DNA from: a virus
Reading direction: 5' to 3' (one strand)
Length of the DNA: 49,725 nt
Virus record (IMG/VR): IMGVR_UViG_3300022187_000044
Location: 1-49,725 of that record
Under the pieces are notes generated by a model. That model saw only the letters and a list, made by a program, of their open reading frames with translations, was not told where the DNA came from and did no database searches. This document shows, one piece after another, positions 6,679 through 16,594 of the stretch (positions are counted from its first letter, which is position 1; each line of letters begins with the position of its first letter). The translations under genes and the position numbers were made by a program.

Positions 6679-9456
6679 ATGGCAGGGTACATAAGACAGA
6701 GTTCGTTTTCCGATGGAGACACAATAACTGCTGCACTATTCAATAACGAATACAATCAAATTTTAAATGCTTTTAGCAACACATCAGGTCACGCACATGA
6801 TGGTACTGCTGCTGAAGGTCCAGTGATTGGTCTTATTGGTGATGCAGGAGAAACTGCTCCCAATAACAAAGTATTAATTGATACAACAAATAACTATATT
6901 GAGTTTTATGTACAAGTATCTAGTAGTCCTGTACAACAGTTATACATAGCCGATGGTGCTATTGTACCTGTTACAGACAGCGATATTGACTTAGGTACAA
7001 CAAGTTTAAGATTTAAAGATACCTATACCGATACAATTACCACAACCGGAAACGTAAGTGTTGGTGGTAATCTTACAGTTACAGGCACAACAACTTTTAA
7101 CGGTGGTACAATCACTATGGGTGATGCAGCTACTGATAACGTAGTCTTTGGTGCTGATGTTGATTCTAATATTATACCTGATGATGATGATACTTATGAC
7201 TTAGGAAGTTCTTCACAACAATGGAGAAACTTGTATATTGATGGCACTGCTGAAATTGATACCCTTGCTATTAATGGTACAACAGTTACATCTACTGCAG
7301 CAGAACTAAACATATTAGACGGAGTAACATCTACTGCTGCTGAACTTAATATCCTTGATGGTGTAACAGCTAGTGCAGCCGATATAAACCTTATAGATGG
7401 CATAACTAATGGAACTGTTATAGCAAGTAAAGCTATTATTACAGACTCTAACAAAGATATTACTGGTGGACGAAACATCACAATCTCTGGAGAACTTGAT
7501 GCTGCTACCCTAGATATTAGTGGTGATGCAGACATTGACGGAACTTTAGAAGCTGATGCAATTACCATAGCTGGTGTAACATTAGCAGAAACAATTAGTG
7601 ATACTGTAGGAGCTATGGTTGGCTCTAACACTGAAACAGGTATATCTGTAACTTACGATGATTCAGATAATACATTAGACTTTGTAATCGGTGCTGACTC
7701 TATTGTTAGTTCAATGCTTGATACTAATATAGATATTGCAGGTACGTTAGATGTTACTGGTGTTTTAACAGCAGATACTAATGCTACGATTGCAGGAACA
7801 TTAGGTATTGCTGGTGGCTCTACAAATGGAGTAGCAATATCTCAAGGTGCTATAGCAATTAAAAATGGTGGTTCTAAGTCAAGAATTGATTTATATTGTG
7901 AATCATCTAATGCTCATTATACTAGAATAGAAGCAGCAGCTCACGCAGCTTATAGTGGAAATGTTACTGTAACTTTACCTACAACAACAGGTACACTTGC
8001 ATTAACTTCAAGTGACATTACAGGTACAGCAGCAGTTGCTACAGCAGTTACAGTAAGTGCTAATAACTCTACAGACGAAACAGTTTATCCGTTATTTGTA
8101 GATGGTGCTACAGGTACTCAAGGTGCAGAAACAGATACTGGATTAAGTTATAATCCTAGCTCTGGAAACTTAACTATTGGTGGTGAATTATCAGCAGCTA
8201 CATTAGATATTTCAGGAAATGTAGATGTAGATGGTACACTTGAAGCTGATGCTATTACAGTTAATGGTACAACACTTGCTGAAACTATTTCAGATACTGT
8301 TGGTGCTATGGTTAGTTCAAATACAGAAACTGGAATAGAAGTAACCTATGATGATAGTGATAATACACTAGACTTTGTAATTGGTAGTGATGTTATTGTA
8401 AATTCTATGATAGCAGACGATGCTATTGATTCAGCTCAAATAGCTGACGGTAGTATTGATACAGCACATATTGCAGACGACCAAGTTACAGGTGCTAAGT
8501 TATCTAACGATGTAACCATTGCAAATGATTTAACAGTTGCAGGAAACTTAGTAGTTACTGGTAGTACAACACAAACAGGTTCAATAGTATCTAACTCTAA
8601 TTTTCAATCACTAGCTAATAATAATAGTGGTAATGCTACAGACTTTGGTTTTTTTGGTAAGTATGTAGAGTCAAGTACAACTAAATATGCAGGTTTATTT
8701 TATGATGCATCTGATGACAATACATTTAGATTATTTGTAGATACACAAACAGAGCCAAGCACTACAGTAAATACAGGTGCAACAGGTTATGCAGTAGGTA
8801 CACTCGTAGCAAACGTAACAGGTAATGTATCAGGAACAGCAGCTACCGTAACAGGTGCAGCTCAATCAAACATTACAAGTCTTGGTACGCTTACAACTCT
8901 TACAGTTGATAATGTTATTATTAATGGTTCTACTATTGGACACACAGGAGATACAGATTTAATAACTGTAGCTAGTGGTGTTGTTACAGTAGCAGGTGAA
9001 GTTGATGCTACAAGTTTAGATATCTCCGGAGACATAGATGTCGATGGTACTTCAAACTTAGATAACACAGACATTGATGGTACGCTTAACACTTCAGGTG
9101 TAGTAACTTGTCAAACGTCTGCAAACATTTCTCAAGTAGCACTATCTAATGCATCAAGTGTCGCATGGGATACTGCAGCAGCTGCAAATTCGTTTTTAGG
9201 ATTAAATACAAACAGTTACTCAGGTAACGTAACTATGGCTGCGCCAAGTAATGCAGTAGAAGGTGCAATTATTTCTGTTGAAATAGCACAAGATGGTACT
9301 CCAAGAACAGTATCGTGGAATACAATATTCGAGTTCGCAGCTTCAACAGCACCTACTGTAACTGCTACAGCTAACAAGACTGATATCTTTAGTTTTAGAT
9401 ACAACGGTTCTGTCTGGCAAGAGATTGGCAGAGTACAGAACATGGCACAAACTTAA
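6679..9456 (+). CDS. Repetitive tail fibre protein
   Basis: The 925-residue protein has an N-terminal virion-binding section with 'SFSDGDTITAALFNNEYNQI' and HAHDG (about residues 8-40), typical of marine phage fibres. A long shaft follows with repeats such as TAAELNILDGV (twice in tandem, about 208-232) and many Asp/Gly/Thr-rich beta-helix-like turns. A 72-residue block (about 272-343) recurs at about 503-574. The C-terminal roughly 100 residues, with 'VSWNTIFEFAASTAPTVTAT' and FSFRYNGSVWQEIGR, would form the tip. It recognises the host surface, by family. Confidence 0.85.
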   Translation: MAGYIRQSSFSDGDTITAALFNNEYNQILNAFSNTSGHAHDGTAAEGPVIGLIGDAGETAPNNKVLIDTTNNYIEFYVQVSSSPVQQLYIADGAIVPVTDSDIDLGTTSLRFKDTYTDTITTTGNVSVGGNLTVTGTTTFNGGTITMGDAATDNVVFGADVDSNIIPDDDDTYDLGSSSQQWRNLYIDGTAEIDTLAINGTTVTSTAAELNILDGVTSTAAELNILDGVTASAADINLIDGITNGTVIASKAIITDSNKDITGGRNITISGELDAATLDISGDADIDGTLEADAITIAGVTLAETISDTVGAMVGSNTETGISVTYDDSDNTLDFVIGADSIVSSMLDTNIDIAGTLDVTGVLTADTNATIAGTLGIAGGSTNGVAISQGAIAIKNGGSKSRIDLYCESSNAHYTRIEAAAHAAYSGNVTVTLPTTTGTLALTSSDITGTAAVATAVTVSANNSTDETVYPLFVDGATGTQGAETDTGLSYNPSSGNLTIGGELSAATLDISGNVDVDGTLEADAITVNGTTLAETISDTVGAMVSSNTETGIEVTYDDSDNTLDFVIGSDVIVNSMIADDAIDSAQIADGSIDTAHIADDQVTGAKLSNDVTIANDLTVAGNLVVTGSTTQTGSIVSNSNFQSLANNNSGNATDFGFFGKYVESSTTKYAGLFYDASDDNTFRLFVDTQTEPSTTVNTGATGYAVGTLVANVTGNVSGTAATVTGAAQSNITSLGTLTTLTVDNVIINGSTIGHTGDTDLITVASGVVTVAGEVDATSLDISGDIDVDGTSNLDNTDIDGTLNTSGVVTCQTSANISQVALSNASSVAWDTAAAANSFLGLNTNSYSGNVTMAAPSNAVEGAIISVEIAQDGTPRTVSWNTIFEFAASTAPTVTATANKTDIFSFRYNGSVWQEIGRVQNMAQT
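7492..7707 (+). repeat. Fibre shaft repeat, copy 1 (72 codons)
   Basis: This block encodes ELDAATLDISGDADIDGTLE through ...DFVIGADSIV. It matches the block at 8185-8400 at about 60 of 72 residues, while many third codon positions differ. Confidence 0.85.
8185..8400 (+). repeat. Fibre shaft repeat, copy 2 (72 codons)
   Basis: This is the second protein-level copy of the shaft block at 7492-7707. Serine, leucine and glycine codons are frequently swapped relative to copy 1. A shorter third relative (EVDATSLDISGDIDVDGT) is near 8998-9051. Confidence 0.85.
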
Positions 9457-9462
9457 TAATCT

Positions 9463-10911
9463 ATGGAAGTATTACAACGCACAGCTAATCGTGGAAGTAT
9501 ATCTACTGGGTCTTATGATATTGATAACTCTGTAAAGCTACAAACATCAGGAGTCAATTCAGAATTTTTTAATTACACTATTGGAACAACAGGCAATAGA
9601 ACCAAAGGCACTGTTAGTATGTGGATTAAAAGAACTTCATTTGGCACAACTCAATTTCTTTGGGAACAAGGAAACACTAACAGTGAATCAGGAAGGCTTT
9701 TTGTTAGATTTGATACAGATGATACTTTAAGAATTGCAACAGGCTCTACTGTTTTAAGAGTAACAAACAGAGTTTTTCGTGATGCTTCTGCTTGGTACAA
9801 TATAGTTGTAGCCATAGATACGACAAGTGGCACAGCCGACAACAGAACAAGATTATATGTTAATGGTGTTGAAGAAACATCTTTTAGTACAAAAAACAAT
9901 TTTTCTCAAAATGATACTACAGGGATGAATTTTGAAAAACAACACATTGGTCAATCTACTGTAGATGAAAGCAGTTTTGCAACTTTTAATGGCTACATGG
10001 CAGAAGTTCTTATCCAAGATGGAACTGCATCAGCACCTACAGACTTTGGTGAGTTTGATGATGATAGTGGTATTTGGAAACCTAAAGATTTAAGTGCTAT
10101 ATCCGTAGGAACTAATGGCACATATTTAAAATTTGAAAATGCTGCAAGCATGGGTGCAAACTCAGCAGGTAGCGGACATGGATTTTCGGTACAAAATATA
10201 AATCAAAATGACCAAGCTACGGATGTTCCAAGCAATAATTTTTGTACGCTTAATCCACTTTTTACAGGATTTAATAGCAGCGTACAATTACCTTCAAATG
10301 GTGCAACTCAATATGGATTAAGTGGGGGCAACCAAGACCTTTCATATGCAGGAACTATGGGAGTAACAAAAGGTAAATGGTACTTTGAAAATTATATTAA
10401 TGAAGTAGGAGCAACATATGGTGCAAGAATTTATGTTGGTTTTCACACATTTCAACAAGACTATGATGGCGTACAAGTAGGAGCAAGCACCAATGGCGAT
10501 GCTCTTGCTGTATGGCAACTGAATGATGGTAATTATGTTGCATGGAATGGTGGAAGCAGGTCAATTACCTCTGGACTAGGAACTGTTGGCTCTGGTGGGG
10601 TAGGTAAGGTTGTTGGTATTGCTCTAAATTTAGATGATAACCAAATAAGTTTTTATTATGATGGCAGTGCAGTTACCAATGGAACAAATTTATCTTTGTA
10701 TAACATGGGAAGTCAGACCGATGATGGCATCTTTGCTATTCCTGTTGTTCAAACTAAAGGTAGTGTCCAAACAGCAAACTTTGGTGGCTACATTCCTTCT
10801 AACTTTATATCAAGTGCAGCAACAGATGCTAATGGCTACGGAACTTTTGAATACGCACCCCCATCAGGCTACTATGCCTTATGCACTAAAAACTTAGCGG
10901 AGTACGGATAA
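9463..10911 (+). CDS. Tail tip protein with LamG-like and SPRY-like domains
   Basis: The 482-residue protein has a concanavalin/LamG-type fold at about 15-195 (GTVSMWIKRTSF, 'WYNIVVAIDTTSGTADNRTR', LYVNGVEE) and a SPRY-like domain at about 290-470 ('KWYFENYINEVGATYGARIY', VGIALNLDDNQISFYYDG). Both folds bind carbohydrate or protein ligands and are frequent in phage adhesion devices. It overlaps the next gene by one base (TAATG), so the two are probably co-translated parts of the host-recognition apparatus. No RBS is seen at the ATG, which follows the fibre stop by six bases. Confidence 0.7.
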   Translation: MEVLQRTANRGSISTGSYDIDNSVKLQTSGVNSEFFNYTIGTTGNRTKGTVSMWIKRTSFGTTQFLWEQGNTNSESGRLFVRFDTDDTLRIATGSTVLRVTNRVFRDASAWYNIVVAIDTTSGTADNRTRLYVNGVEETSFSTKNNFSQNDTTGMNFEKQHIGQSTVDESSFATFNGYMAEVLIQDGTASAPTDFGEFDDDSGIWKPKDLSAISVGTNGTYLKFENAASMGANSAGSGHGFSVQNINQNDQATDVPSNNFCTLNPLFTGFNSSVQLPSNGATQYGLSGGNQDLSYAGTMGVTKGKWYFENYINEVGATYGARIYVGFHTFQQDYDGVQVGASTNGDALAVWQLNDGNYVAWNGGSRSITSGLGTVGSGGVGKVVGIALNLDDNQISFYYDGSAVTNGTNLSLYNMGSQTDDGIFAIPVVQTKGSVQTANFGGYIPSNFISSAATDANGYGTFEYAPPSGYYALCTKNLAEYG

Positions 10912-11963
10912 TGGCTTATACAAATATAGACGACCCTTCAGCACATTTTCAAGCTAAGGCTTATACTGGTAATGGAGATAGTTCTGATGATACAAACGCA
11001 ATTACTAATGATGGTAATAGTGATTTAAAACCTGACCTTACTTGGTTTAAAAGAAGAAATTACGATAACCAACATTTGTTATTTGATTCAACAAGAGGAG
11101 TTACTAAATACTTAACTTCTGATAGAAATGATGCAGAGGGAACTATAGCAGATAGACTAGTTTCTTTTAATACAGATGGATTTACGGTAAAAAGTAGTTC
11201 AGGAGCTGTTAATCAACACGATGAACCTTTTATTTGTTGGCAATGGAAAGCCAATGGTGGTACGACTAGTACCAATAATGATGGTAACCATAGTAGCGTA
11301 GTTCAAGCCAACCAAGACGCAGGGTTTAGTATTATAACTTATACAGGTACAGGAAATACATCTACTACTATAGGACATGGACTAGGAGTAAAGCCCGACC
11401 TTATAATTTTTAAAAGAAGAGATGCTGGAACAAATAACTGGGATGTTCAAATTAAAGGCGAAGCAAGAACTACTTTAAATACTGATGGTACAGAAGCAAC
11501 TAATGTTTTGTGTACATTTACCTCAACAACAACTAATCTTGGTAGCACTGCAACAGCAGAAAAAAACGCTGCTAATGCAACATATGTTGCTTATGCATTT
11601 GCTTCTAAACAAGGTTATAGCAAAATTGGTAGGTATGTCGGTAATGGAAATGCAAATGGTCCGTTTGTCTATACAGGCTTCAAACCTGCTTTTATATTAA
11701 TTAAAGGTAATTCAAATTATAAATATTGGTATATTTTTGATAACAAACTAGACCCAATAAATCAAGTAGACACAGGTATCTCACCATCAAATGTTTTTGC
11801 TGAAAATACAAACACAAACATAGGTATAGATTTTTTAAGTAATGGATTTAAATTAAGAAATAGTGCTACAACAACAAATGAAAGCGGTACTAATACACTT
11901 TACATGGCATTTGCAGAAAATCCATTCACAACATCAACAGGAATCCCAACAACAGCGAGGTAA
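10911..11963 (+). CDS. Tail tip / receptor-binding region protein
   Basis: The 350-residue protein contains two related segments: 'DLTWFKRRNYDNQHLLFDST' with 'FICWQWKANGG', and 'PDLIIFKRRDAGTNNWDVQI' with 'YVAYAFASKQGYSKIGRY'. The second continues 'VYTGFKPAFILIK'. This repeated W/F-K-R-R pattern is a recurring module of marine phage fibres (I believe of the DUF7483 type), often fused to or beside SPRY domains, as here. Adhesion is inferred. It is translationally coupled to the preceding gene. Confidence 0.6.
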   Translation: MAYTNIDDPSAHFQAKAYTGNGDSSDDTNAITNDGNSDLKPDLTWFKRRNYDNQHLLFDSTRGVTKYLTSDRNDAEGTIADRLVSFNTDGFTVKSSSGAVNQHDEPFICWQWKANGGTTSTNNDGNHSSVVQANQDAGFSIITYTGTGNTSTTIGHGLGVKPDLIIFKRRDAGTNNWDVQIKGEARTTLNTDGTEATNVLCTFTSTTTNLGSTATAEKNAANATYVAYAFASKQGYSKIGRYVGNGNANGPFVYTGFKPAFILIKGNSNYKYWYIFDNKLDPINQVDTGISPSNVFAENTNTNIGIDFLSNGFKLRNSATTTNESGTNTLYMAFAENPFTTSTGIPTTAR

Positions 11964-11966
11964 ATT

Positions 11967-12566
11967 ATGTGGGCTTTAGTAGAATCAGATAACGTAACAC
12001 AGGTCTATACAAGACCTAAAGGTTTAACCATAGGTGATGTAAATTATCCTAGTAATATCTTTATGCTTTGGACATCTTCTGAATTAGAAGCTATAGGGAT
12101 TTATGAAGTTGTTATAGACAACTCAAACTTAAAAGACAAAGAGTATTACGTAAATACAAATCAGTCTTTTGCGTTTGCAGACGGTACAGTCACAGCATCT
12201 TATGGTACAGCTACAGCAAAAAATATAGCAGATACTTTATACACTGCACAAGACGAGACTGATGGTTTAGGAACTGAAGGTGAAGTTAAACAACCGGGCA
12301 TCCGTCAAGGTCATATAGACAGGATAAACGCACAAGCTGCTGGTATATTACAACCTACAGACTGGATGGTTGTTAGAGCTGCAGAAGGTGGTACAGCAGT
12401 TCCTAGTTCTATTACAACTAAAAGAGCTGCAGTAAGAACCAAAGCTAACGCTATGTGTACACAGATAACAAACGCTGCAAACGTTGATGCTTTAGCAGCT
12501 TTATACGTTTACAACGATGCAACACCACCAGTAAGACCTCTTGGCGAACTACCACAGGTAGACTAA
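11967..12566 (+). CDS. Fibre-associated protein (assembly/chaperone-like)
   Basis: The 199-residue protein opens with MWALVESDNVTQVYTRPKG and has a central linker. It ends in a helical region ('PTDWMVVRAAEGGTAVPSSI', then KRAAVRTKANAMCTQI). 'PTDWMVVR' followed by Arg/Ala helices resembles the C-terminal part of fibre-assembly proteins next to fibres in many phages (DUF4376-like). Position directly after three fibre/tip genes supports that. The assignment is tentative. Confidence 0.5.
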   Translation: MWALVESDNVTQVYTRPKGLTIGDVNYPSNIFMLWTSSELEAIGIYEVVIDNSNLKDKEYYVNTNQSFAFADGTVTASYGTATAKNIADTLYTAQDETDGLGTEGEVKQPGIRQGHIDRINAQAAGILQPTDWMVVRAAEGGTAVPSSITTKRAAVRTKANAMCTQITNAANVDALAALYVYNDATPPVRPLGELPQVD

Positions 12567-12567
12567 C

Positions 12568-12813
12568 ATGGAAATGGTATCACCTTACATTGTTTGGAAT
12601 GTTCTCATAACTTTGATACTTGCTCCAATCTGGTTTCAGATTAGAGTAAACTCTTCAGAGCTTAAAAGACAAGACATACTCATTAATAAAACACGTGAAG
12701 AGATTGCAAAAGAGTATGTCACAAAACTAGAACTAAAAGATGATTTTAATCTATTAATGGAAAGAATGGAAAAGTTACATGAAAAGGTTGACAAACTCTT
12801 TGAAGTTAAGTAA
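12568..12813 (+). CDS. Small membrane-anchored coiled-coil protein (81 aa)
   Basis: The protein has one N-terminal membrane segment (about residues 7-25, YIVWNVLITLILAPIWFQI) followed by a charged coiled coil (about 30-80). It begins two bases after the preceding stop. Its shape resembles small holin- or spanin-like phage proteins and also the 27893 protein. No lysis partner adjoins it, so a role in ejection or membrane contact is equally possible. Confidence 0.6.
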   Translation: MEMVSPYIVWNVLITLILAPIWFQIRVNSSELKRQDILINKTREEIAKEYVTKLELKDDFNLLMERMEKLHEKVDKLFEVK

Positions 12814-12835
12814 AATAGGTATATAGGAAATAAGA

Positions 12836-14863
12836 ATGTCAAAAAGAAAAGATAGAAAAAGAAGTTCAGTAGAAAGACAAGACTATCGTCAAGGTGGTAG
12901 AGTACAAGCTCAAGAAGGTGGTCGTTTTGAATACGATCAAATTCGTGGTTTACAAAATCAACAAGCTTATGACCCTGTTGCAATAGCACAAGCTCAACAA
13001 GATGCTGCAGAAGCTGCTGCTAAAAAAGCAGAAGAAGAAGCTGCTGCAAAAGCTGCAGAAGAAGCTGCAAAGGCTGCAGAAGAAGCAAAGAAAGTTGAAC
13101 TAAGACAATCTATTGATGATGCTGCTGCTGGTAAAGTTCCAACACAGGCTGTAGTACCAGATGCTATTCCAGTTCCAGATACTGCTCCTCAACAAGTTAC
13201 AACAATGGCTGCACCTACCACAGTTCAAACAAGAACTGCACCGGGTGTTGGACAAGAACAAGTAACTACAGTAGATCAAACTGCACAAGCTCAAACACCA
13301 GAACAAATACAAGCTGCACAGATGGCAGCAACTACAGTTGATACAGATGCACAAGTAGAAGCTGCAACTGGAGAAGTTTCTGATGAATCTATTGCTCAAG
13401 CTGCAGGTGTTGAACGTGTACCAACAATTCAAGCTGCAGATGTAGAAATACCAGAAGGTGCTTTAACTGAAAGAGTTATTGGTACATTAAGTCCTGAAGC
13501 TCAATCAACTGCTGTAATGAACGTTGGTAGTTCTCTAGCAAGAGTTACAAGGGCTAAGAAACAATTAGCAAATGCTGGACTAAGTGATGCAGATATTACA
13601 GAGCTTGGTAACGACCCAGAAGCTTTAGAAGATAGACTAGCAGACTTTAGTGAAGCTGAAAGAGGTATTATAGCTGGATTACCAGAAGAAGCTTTAGTAT
13701 CTAATCAGATAGACACATTATTAAAAGGTATTGAAGAAGGTGAGATTCCTACATGGGCTAGACCTGCTGTAGCAGCAGTAGAGTCTGTATTAGCTCAACG
13801 TGGTATGTCTGCATCCACAGTCGGAAGAGATGCCTTGCTCAATGCTATTATACAATCAGCAATGCCTATTGCTCAGTCTAATGCACAAGCAATACAAGCT
13901 AGTGTTGGACAACAAAGAACAATAGAAGCACAAGAAGCTGAAGCTAACGCAGTTAGAGGACAACAGACAGCATTAACAAATGCAAGTAATGTCTTCCAGC
14001 TTAACATGGCTCAGTTTAGTGCTGACCAACAAACCGCATTATCTAATAGTAAGTTCTTACAAACTGTAGGATTAACAGATGCTAGTATGGACCAACAAGG
14101 GATTATGCAAGATGCTGTAATGATGTCTCAAGCTAATCTAGCTGAAGCAGACTTTAATCAGCGTACTCAAATACAAAATGCTCAAGCTTTTTTACAAATG
14201 GATTTAACAAACCTAAGTAATCAGCAACAAGCAAACGTATTAAGGTCTCAACAAACTCAGCAACGTTTGTTAAGTAATCAAGCTGCTCAAAATGCTGCAG
14301 CTCAGTTTAATGCTACAAGTGAGAATCAAACTAATCAGTATATGGCTAGTTTAAATGCTCAGATTAATCAGTTTAACGCAGCTCAACAAAATGCTACAGA
14401 ACAGTTTAATGCTACACAGTCTAACGCTGCTGCAGCTAGAGATACACAAAGACAAGCTGATTTAAATAAGTTTAACACACAGTTAGCAACACAAGTAGAT
14501 CAGTTTAATGCTAATCAAGACTTCGCAAGGAATCAATGGAACGCACAAAACGTTGCTGCTGTTGAAGCTTCTAACGTACAGTGGAGAAGACAAACAAACG
14601 TAGCTAACACTGCTGCTCAGAATGCAGTTAATATGCAGAATGCCCAGAATGCTTTTGCAATGTCACAAACTGCACAATCTTTCTTATGGCAAGAACTAAG
14701 AGATCAAGCTGATTATGATTTTAGAAACTCTGAAAATGAGAAGAACAGAATTGCACAACTTGTAAACACTGCACTAGCTTCAGACCCTTCTAAATATAAT
14801 TCAAGTTTAGGAAACTTAAACAGTCTGATAGGACTAATAGCCGGAGACGTAACAGGAACATAG
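12836..14863 (+). CDS. Internal virion / ejection protein, Gln-Ala-Asn rich
   Basis: The 675-residue protein begins basic (KRKDRKRSSVERQDYR) with GG motifs (RQGGRVQAQEGGRF), then an Ala/Glu/Lys helix at about 45-90 and a Thr/Pro/Gln linker to about 215. A compact domain follows at about 220-345 with 'EEGEIPTWARPAVAAVESVL' and ARPAVAAVESVLAQRGMSAS. From about 360 to 620 it is an extended Gln/Asn/Ala helix with recurrent QFNA units (AAQFNATSENQ, QINQFNAAQQ). Comparable proteins head the ejection-protein block of marine podoviruses. By analogy it is stored in the head and injected with DNA. Confidence 0.65.
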   Translation: MSKRKDRKRSSVERQDYRQGGRVQAQEGGRFEYDQIRGLQNQQAYDPVAIAQAQQDAAEAAAKKAEEEAAAKAAEEAAKAAEEAKKVELRQSIDDAAAGKVPTQAVVPDAIPVPDTAPQQVTTMAAPTTVQTRTAPGVGQEQVTTVDQTAQAQTPEQIQAAQMAATTVDTDAQVEAATGEVSDESIAQAAGVERVPTIQAADVEIPEGALTERVIGTLSPEAQSTAVMNVGSSLARVTRAKKQLANAGLSDADITELGNDPEALEDRLADFSEAERGIIAGLPEEALVSNQIDTLLKGIEEGEIPTWARPAVAAVESVLAQRGMSASTVGRDALLNAIIQSAMPIAQSNAQAIQASVGQQRTIEAQEAEANAVRGQQTALTNASNVFQLNMAQFSADQQTALSNSKFLQTVGLTDASMDQQGIMQDAVMMSQANLAEADFNQRTQIQNAQAFLQMDLTNLSNQQQANVLRSQQTQQRLLSNQAAQNAAAQFNATSENQTNQYMASLNAQINQFNAAQQNATEQFNATQSNAAAARDTQRQADLNKFNTQLATQVDQFNANQDFARNQWNAQNVAAVEASNVQWRRQTNVANTAAQNAVNMQNAQNAFAMSQTAQSFLWQELRDQADYDFRNSENEKNRIAQLVNTALASDPSKYNSSLGNLNSLIGLIAGDVTGT

Positions 14864-14864
14864 T

Positions 14865-15860
14865 ATGGGATTATTCAAATCAATTAAAAAAGCTTTTAAA
14901 AAAGTAACACGTGGAATTAAAAAAGTAGTCAAGGGTGTTGTTAAAGGAGTTAAAAAAGTAGTTAAAAAGATTAGCTCTAGTAAAATACTTAAAGCGTTAG
15001 CCATTGCTGCTGCAGTCGTAGTGACGGGAGGTGCTGCTATTGGGGCATTTGGAGGAACAGCAGCTTCGTCTACTTTTGGAAGTTGGATGGTTGGAGCTAG
15101 TAATGCTATTACTGGATTTACAGTAGCAGGTATTCCTGTTGGAGCTGTTATGAAACCGTTTCAATATGTTGGAGCTGCTATTGGTTCAACTGCTGGTAAG
15201 CTTACAGACTTAACAGGTATAACTACTGAAGCAGGAAGAACTGGTATTACAGTTACAGCCCCTGCAGCTCCGGGTGCAGTTCCTACAGTAAGTAACACAA
15301 CTGTCACTGCTCAAGCAGCTCCGGGTGCAGTGCCGGGAGTAACTGAAACAGTTGTAACTCCGGGAACAGCAGGAACAGGAGCAAGAACAGTGGGCACTCA
15401 ACTAAATGCTAGTAATACAATTACCGCAAAGGGTACAGCAGCAACTACTCCTTATGTAAGCACACCATTATCAGACCCTATTGTTGCTACAGCTACTAAA
15501 GCACCGGGAAGTATAGCTCCTATAACAAATACAGTTGTAACTCCTACAGAAGCAGCATCAACTTTTGCAACTAGAAATCCAAAGACTGCAGCTTTTTTAA
15601 AGGGAGCAGGAACGGTAGCAACTCAAGTTGGTACAAGTGTAGCTGCTGGATATGCCATGCATCAGCTAACCGCACCAGATGAAACAGGTTCAATGGGTGG
15701 TTTAAGAACTGAAGGGGCTTCAAGCTTTGACCCACTTAGAGTTTATGCTGCTGAAAGAGGTATTGCAGATTCAGACATATCTAAATACTTTACATTTGGC
15801 AACACTGCAGAAGCAGGTAACATGCCACTGTTTCAACAACAAACTATAGGAGTAGCATAA
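14865..15860 (+). CDS. Membrane-active internal virion protein candidate
   Basis: The 331-residue protein starts with an extremely lysine-rich amphipathic stretch (MGLFKSIKKAFKKVTRGIKK, continuing to about residue 40). A hydrophobic Ala/Val/Gly segment (about 42-70) comes next, then a Thr/Val/Pro repeat region (APGAVP, VTAQAAPG) and a short ordered C-terminus. A cationic helix next to a hydrophobic helix suggests membrane insertion during DNA ejection. Its TAA shares a base with the next ATG. The family is recognised only by position and composition. Confidence 0.6.
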   Translation: MGLFKSIKKAFKKVTRGIKKVVKGVVKGVKKVVKKISSSKILKALAIAAAVVVTGGAAIGAFGGTAASSTFGSWMVGASNAITGFTVAGIPVGAVMKPFQYVGAAIGSTAGKLTDLTGITTEAGRTGITVTAPAAPGAVPTVSNTTVTAQAAPGAVPGVTETVVTPGTAGTGARTVGTQLNASNTITAKGTAATTPYVSTPLSDPIVATATKAPGSIAPITNTVVTPTEAASTFATRNPKTAAFLKGAGTVATQVGTSVAAGYAMHQLTAPDETGSMGGLRTEGASSFDPLRVYAAERGIADSDISKYFTFGNTAEAGNMPLFQQQTIGVA

Positions 15861-16594
15861 TGGCACAACCTACCAGAGGTCCAAGACCAATTGTTTCAGA
15901 CAGTATATCTGATGTAGCTGCACAATCCGTACTAGATGGTTTAGATGCCGGGTTTACTATTGATGAAATAGCCCCAGATAACGGTCCTAAGATACGAGGA
16001 GAAGCTAAATTTAATCAAGAAGGCTTAGATGAGGTGGTAGCTTTATCATCACAAGGCAGACCTATACCGGGTCAAAGTCTAGTCAATGACCCATCACAAC
16101 CCTACATGTGGGAACAACCACCAGAGTTTGCTAATCCAAGAGATGCATTAGACTATATGACTGGTCTTATTATGCAGCCAGATGCAATGAAAGAAATTGT
16201 AGGAGCTTTAGCAAATGGTGCAGCAGTTGCAGACATTGCAATGGTTATGCTATATACAAAGTTTACAGAGGGTAAATTTAATCCTGATGTTTTACTTTTA
16301 TTAGCAGAGCCGGTTATGTATGTAATTATGGCAATTGGTGAAGAAGCTAACATCAAATATAACATTGAAGATAGTAACGATTTAGATGAGTTTGATGAAG
16401 ACGATAACGAAGAAGAGATTGAAGGTAAGCTTAATGAGTTTAGAAATGTCTTTGAAGATATCAAAAACGGTACAACTAAAAAAGGCATAGAGCCTAGCAA
16501 AATTAAAAGTGGTGTAGTACCACAAAACATTCTAGACAAGGTTAAAGAACAAGGTCCAGAAATTAGAAGTTTATTAAGTCAAGGAGAAGAATAA
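15860..16594 (+). CDS. Internal virion protein candidate (244 aa)
   Basis: An ordered helical core at about 85-165 ('FNPDVLLLLAEPVMYVIMAI' and DALDYMTGLIMQPDAM) is followed by a very acidic stretch (DEFDEDDNEEEIEG) and a helical tail. The hydrophobic helix could bury in a membrane or an oligomer. It overlaps both neighbours by one base, so the ejection genes are translated as a chain. Similar proteins occur in marine podoviruses and myoviruses as I recall, without known function. Confidence 0.6.
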   Translation: MAQPTRGPRPIVSDSISDVAAQSVLDGLDAGFTIDEIAPDNGPKIRGEAKFNQEGLDEVVALSSQGRPIPGQSLVNDPSQPYMWEQPPEFANPRDALDYMTGLIMQPDAMKEIVGALANGAAVADIAMVMLYTKFTEGKFNPDVLLLLAEPVMYVIMAIGEEANIKYNIEDSNDLDEFDEDDNEEEIEGKLNEFRNVFEDIKNGTTKKGIEPSKIKSGVVPQNILDKVKEQGPEIRSLLSQGEE

